A stretch of 64,000 bases of DNA from Pristionchus mayeri. Taxonomy: Eukaryota; Nematoda; Chromadorea; Rhabditida; Neodiplogasteridae. Of this stretch, positions 59,790 through 64,000 are shown one piece after another (position 1 is the first letter of the stretch; the number at the start of each line of letters is the position of its first letter). Where the stretch lies: the NCBI GenBank assembly GCA_036245805.1, contig BTRK01000002.1:27087067-27151066 (forward strand), in the 5' to 3' direction. The position numbers and the translations under genes were made by a program. Under the pieces are notes generated by a model, which ran no database searches, had not been told where the DNA came from, and was given only the letters and a program-made list of their open reading frames with translations.

Positions 59790-61753
59790 TCAATGGCGAC
59801 AGATCGGATCTTTGAGTCTCTCCCAAGCTTCCGTAAGATCATTCGACTTCTTGCTCCACCCCAATTGATAGTGGGTGTTCAGAATGGACAGCACGGGGCC
59901 ATTACCATCACATGTTGAGTAGTCAGTCTGAATTGTGAGGATTATCAGTCTGTTCCCCATCTTTTAATTTTAATAATTAGAGTTCGTAATGCGGTTTGCA
60001 GCCTGTTCACTGTGTGAGAAATGATGAGAAGCAGCCTAATTACAAACTCTTCTAATGAATTGTATATGATAACTAACGTATTGCTCGTCAGTCACGCCCT
60101 CGCTTATGTGAGTGACGAAATCTTCAGCGACAATTCCAGTGAAGAAAACGTCCTCCACTTCGATTACCTTAATGTAATCATTGGGCAATGAAGTGGAATA
60201 TTTGCCTAATATCGTCACAAATCTCTCATCTATACGCGTTACGCGTCAAAAGCAAAATTAAGAGATGATTATGGGTATTTCGAATTCACAGAGCAGAGTA
60301 TGGAGTACTGGGAGTCGTTGTCGGAGAGCAATAGGTAAATCAGTTAATAGCTGACCTTGTATTTGCCCATATTGACAACAATCTCGTCGAACGTTTCTCT
60401 AGTCATCACGTATCCCGGTCCATTGCAGTACCGAGGGTAGACATCTTGGGGATAGTCAGACTCGGAGACATACCTGAATTTATTTTATTTAAAAAAATAG
60501 TGTAATAATCAATCTGTTTCTTTTATAACTAACTGAAATAATGTCATAGTGCTACGATTGTGCACTTTTCTGGTACGTTATTTGATGGCCAGTGGAGTTC
60601 GATAAATAATGCCACTATCATTTCATCCTACACACTTTCTCACTGCCCGTCTAGAGAGTGTGAAAAATGAAGAAACGAAAGCCCGTTTATCGAACTCTAC
60701 TCACCAGACATCGTAACGGTATCTCATCGGCGCTGCCCCTGAGTGCGTGTAGCAAGTCATCCACATTCTCGATTCAGACCGAGCATCATATCGTTGCAGC
60801 AGGTTGTAGAGTCGATCGATATGAACTACCGTATCCGAGTCAATCTTCGCGACGTACTCTGACTGAAGCTTCTCCTTGATCCATCTGAATCCAATCTCGA
60901 TCTGAAAGACTTGTAATTGCATATACTACATTATATTGCATCTGCACACGCTCGAGGACCAGTGAGATATCATGCTAATGAGCTTCATAGACCTTTGCGA
61001 TCGCTAATCACCTTGTAAACGAGATTCCGGTAGGTCTCTTCAACATCTACTTGCAGCAAGTCGTTGTACTTGGCAGCTTCTGCATGCAAGCCATAGGATC
61101 GACCGACAAGAAAAATGACCATCGATCTTCCCGTCTGAATACATTGTATGTTATACAATTGTATGTTTCTTAATTTCGAAAGCGGTTCATCTTTCTCAGA
61201 ATCAGCAAATGAATTGATGTATCCAATCGGCGCTATATCAGATGGGCACTATTACGTCATGCGGCCTTTGATATATCAAAGGCGGCATGACGCCATAGTT
61301 CTCATTCGACCTAGTCCATATCCAATCGATCACAAAACCAATAAAAACAGACGTTTTGCATGTGCGATGCATCCGCTGCCGCCCATTGTCTCCTGATCTC
61401 GTCTCTATCCCTCTTCTCATACTCAGCACTGATTACGAGTAGCACCATTCCGTACTTGGTGTTGGCATTGAATTGAGGAGACCGAATGCTAAAAAATGAG
61501 AAGAAAAACAGAAAAAAAAACTCAATAACTATCAATTCTTTGGTTGTGATATTCTTTTGTTTCCTATCCCCACTGCTATCACGGCTCATTTCAAGCTCTT
61601 ACAAGTTTCTATGCTAATTATTTTGAAGTACCTGTTGAGAGGATATGTGTTTATGCGCTGGTGCACAGCTTGATTGGCATTTCCGTATCCACCATTCCAT
61701 GACGAAATCGCATGGAAGGTGGTGAAGACGACGAGTAAATGAAGTATCTTCAT
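59790..61753 (-). CDS. Family-31 glycosyltransferase, copy C
   Basis: The start at 61,753 gives a signal peptide (MKILHLLVVFTTFHAISSW) joined to GNANQAVHQRINTYPLNR, which aligns with the stem exon of copy B. Exons follow with MVLLVISAEYEKRDRDEIRRQ (61,353-61,489), SMVIFLVGRSYGLHAEAAKY (61,012-61,136), YVAKIDSDTVVHIDRLYNLL with the DSD motif (60,708-60,903), YCNGPGYVMTRETFDEIV (60,357-60,474), EVEDVFFTGIVAEDF (60,079-60,165) and TDYSTCDGNGPVLSILNT to the stop at 59,790. It has fused or lost the short DDWxxC exon seen in A and B, replaced by MTCYTHSGAAPMRYRYDVW. Otherwise complete. Golgi glycan extension is the family role; the exact acceptor is unknown. Confidence 0.82.
61256..61291. repeat. 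Near-perfect 36-bp palindrome in a GT31 copy C intron
   Basis: GTCATGCGGCCTTTGATATATCAAAGGCGGCATGAC is self-complementary except at one mirrored base pair. A relative with the same core and the same following sequence (TAGTTCTCATYCGACCTA) lies at about 43,019-43,095 in an intron of the kinase-like gene. It is a tiny dispersed hairpin repeat. Confidence 0.75.
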
Positions 61754-61984
61754 TCTTCTGAGATGAATATGATACAAATAGAAACATAAACTGGAAATTC
61801 AAGAGCAGAACGAGGTAGTGTAAAGAAAACCGAGATATGACCACCATATATGTCTTCATGAAGGCTCATGTTGGTGGCTTTCGATGAAAGGGCCAGTTAG
61901 AGGTTGGACACTTCCACCCAGCGAAGGATCTGCTCCAGAGGGCATTTTCAAACTGTGTAAGTCGCTAATTACAGGTTCTTGATA

Positions 61985-62640
61985 TCACGCCTCTCATGAG
62001 AGAATCGAGCTGGTCATGGGAATTGTGAAATGAGTTCTACCCGGTTTCGGGCACCCTGAGGCATGTATGAGTGATCCCCGAAATCTTTTTGCGCACACTT
62101 CATTTTCGAGCTCCCTGCGTAGGGTCGGATATCGGCACCACCCACTGGGAGAGCGGTTTTCTTGGATACGGCGTAAGATAGAGCAAAATTGACTTCTGAG
62201 TGACTCAACTCATTTTTAGAGCTCTATCGATCTATACAAACTATTTTCTCTAAAACCCATTTTTAAGAGTGGTACACTGTAGGTCAATTTTCTAAAAAAT
62301 GTATGTAAAGCAGCAGCTCAAATTTTCACAATAGATGCAGCTCTGCGAGAGCTTTCCAATGAGTGGTTTGCCAAAAAAATACGGGCACCTGGTGAGAGTT
62401 TCGCCCTTTTAACTTCGTCTGGATCGTTTGAACTTTTTTTTCTACAGGCGATTTCATTTCACACCGATTTCATTTTTTTGGCAAACCACTCGTTGGAAAC
62501 AGCTCTCGCAGAGCTGCATCTGTTGTGAAAATTTGAGCTGCTTCTTTACCTACATTTTTTTAGAAAATTGACTTACAGTGTACCACTCTTAAAAATGAGT
62601 TTTAGAGAAAATGGTTTGCATAGGCCGATAGAGCTCTAAG
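61985..62640. mobile_element. Truncated second copy of the 37.2-kb foldback family
   Basis: It starts TATCACGCCTCTCATGAGAGAATCGAGCTG and follows the 37,226 element through the arm and past the centre (arms meet near 62,440), then stops at 62,640 where non-LTR sequence begins. The right arm thus lacks about its outer half. Confidence 0.75.
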
Positions 62641-63165
62641 ACAGTCCTCCTCACATCCTGCACCACCACTCGAACACCCATCGTAATCAACAATCAAGTG
62701 TTCTGCTTCGTTGATTCAGCCACCTATCTTGGCGGGAAGATCTCTCTCCCCTTTGATCCCTCTGCCGAACTGGAACACCGAATTCGATTGGGTTGGGCTG
62801 CATGGAGCAAGCTTTCTCATCTACTCGCCTGCCGCATTCTCCCCATGAAGACAAAGAGACGCATCTTCTACTCCTGCGTCAAAACAACCGTACTTTACGG
62901 GAGTGAAACGTGGGCACTTCGAGCAAGCGACAAGGAACGTCTCGATGTCACACTAAGGAAGATGGAGCGCCGAATGGTCGGAGTAACACTCAAGGACCGA
63001 ATGAGGAAAGAGAGACTGCGGGAGATCACTGGAGTGCGCGACTGGAATAAGGAGGCCCTCAAATGCAAAGTAAAATGGGCGCTGAAGATACGAGAGATGC
63101 GTGTCAACCATTGGACGCGTGCGACTACCGTGTGGACGCCCTACAATCGTGCACGCCCTTAAAGG
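62641..63165 (+). mobile_element. RTE-like non-LTR retrotransposon fragment (C-terminal RT region)
   Basis: A 154-codon frame shows the region after the RT catalytic core: ATYLGGKIS, LGWAAWSKL, ILPMKTKRRIFYSC, TVLYGSETWALR, LRKMERRMVGVTL and WNKEALKCKVKWAL. It ends YNRARP-stop. It starts abruptly, in contact with a foldback fragment, so it is 5'-truncated. It is the sort of segment that would follow the RT piece at 307-735 in an intact element, although whether they are one family cannot be told. Confidence 0.8.
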
Positions 63166-63169
63166 GATC

Positions 63170-64000
63170 CGGGAGCCCCAAAGTTTATATTTTTAAATTA
63201 TTTGGTTTCTTTCTATTGAAATCAACTATTGAAAACATATTATTTCGAAAAATAAAATAAAAATTTAAAAAATATATGAGTGGAGAAAATTCGCAATGAA
63301 AATAATTCAACAATTTGAACGGTAGCGTGAGCCTTGGTGAAGTTTCCCACCATTTTTGCAATTTACCGGCTTTGAATTTACCGGTTCCCCTAGCGACCGC
63401 GACAGGGCTCCGCATTTATCGGCGTTTTCCACTTGTTTTTACGTTGTTTCTTTTCAAAACTGGTTATATTCCGTTTCAGAATGGCCCAATTCACTTTGCT
63501 CACCATGAATTTAGGCAGGAATACACCTTTTTTTAGCTTATGGTACCAAATTTGCTAGCTGTTTTTTTTCGAGTTGCTATTGTTTCGCTAGACTTGCGAG
63601 CAACTTGTAATATAAATATTGCTGACTCAACCCGCTTCTCATTCACTAATCGCGTGTTCATCTAATTCGGCTTGGCTTGATATGAGCGTGGAAATGCCGA
63701 CTTCAGTTCTTATATGCGGTGTTCGTTCGCTCTACCGTGTAGGAAGGCGTGTTGACTAGTTGTTCCCGACTTTTCCCACCATCCTCGCGATTGTAATACT
63801 TTTCTTCGATAATGTCGATACTACATAATAGTTTTGCCTCCTTTGTGTTGTCTTTTATTGTCGAGCCTCACCATTCATTCGCTCCGTTTCAGCGGTTCGC
63901 TGCCGGTCCATCCGTCGTCGGCGGAGGAGAACGTGCAACACGGAGAGTAATCGTCAAGGAATAGTGCGTTTTCCACGATTGTTTTGTTGTTTTTTATTAA
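63170..64000. other. Gene-free right edge of the window
   Basis: AT-rich DNA. A TTTCAG followed by a short open segment at 63,896-63,962 (RFAAGPSVVGGGERATRRV) could be a terminal exon, but nothing upstream joins it. I see nothing else supportable. Confidence 0.4.

Noticed and set aside
63896..63962. A terminal coding exon after TTTCAG
   Set aside because: No upstream exon joins it and the segment is only about 22 codons.

Overview
The window is nematode nuclear DNA; a free-living rhabditid or diplogastrid is my guess from gene content, but I cannot name the species. The evidence is short introns with TTTCAG-type acceptors, a 49-exon MRP/ABCC transporter, clustered secretory family-31 glycosyltransferases, F-box paralogues, and a Maverick whose capsid protein resembles the C. 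elegans transposon-derived F54H12.2 type. I see no bacterial features, rRNA, CRISPR or functional tRNA gene.

Region 1 (about 1-11,220) is a decayed Maverick/Polinton, a virus-like DNA transposon. It carries a packaging ATPase, a penton-like minor capsid protein, a small basic pX-like protein, a remnant of the polymerase B N-terminus, a double-jelly-roll major capsid protein, a retroviral-type integrase with chromodomain, two small Maverick-type proteins, and an adenain-like protease. The polymerase core is missing. Penton, major capsid and protease genes are each broken by a single in-frame stop (TAG, TAA and TGA), and the ATPase by a 13-bp near-duplication. The element holds two inverted duplications that copy parts of its own ATPase and protease genes. 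Degenerate ~110-bp repeats and a dead mariner follow.

Region 2 (about 13,180-30,805) starts with a piece of a family-31 glycosyltransferase. It continues with a complete MRP-type ABC transporter on the + strand, whose 49 exons join in one frame to about 1,491 residues. Its introns hold a young LTR retrotransposon with Gag and protease but no reverse transcriptase (16,158-19,590), a mariner-type element, and two foldback elements.

Region 3 (about 31,180-44,220) has two paralogous F-box genes on the minus strand, the 31-32 kb copy broken and the 39-40 kb copy apparently intact. Between them lies about 5.6 kb of nested foldback and mariner DNA. Next is a minus-strand gene related to eIF2-alpha kinases whose catalytic loop reads HGN instead of HRD, so it is probably a pseudokinase.

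Region 4 (about 45,300-48,570) has a small multipass EXPERA/EBP-like membrane protein gene on the + strand, with a 1.6-kb foldback element and a tRNA-derived SINE in its introns. Region 5 (48,930-61,760) is a minus-strand cluster of three family-31 glycosyltransferases, one hosting a CR1-type retrotransposon fragment. The window ends with foldback and non-LTR fragments.

A theme is long imperfect palindromes. At least seven occur, and two extend past any element boundary into flanking DNA (the Maverick protease end; a piece of mariner), which points to inverted duplication by template switching rather than ordinary transposition.
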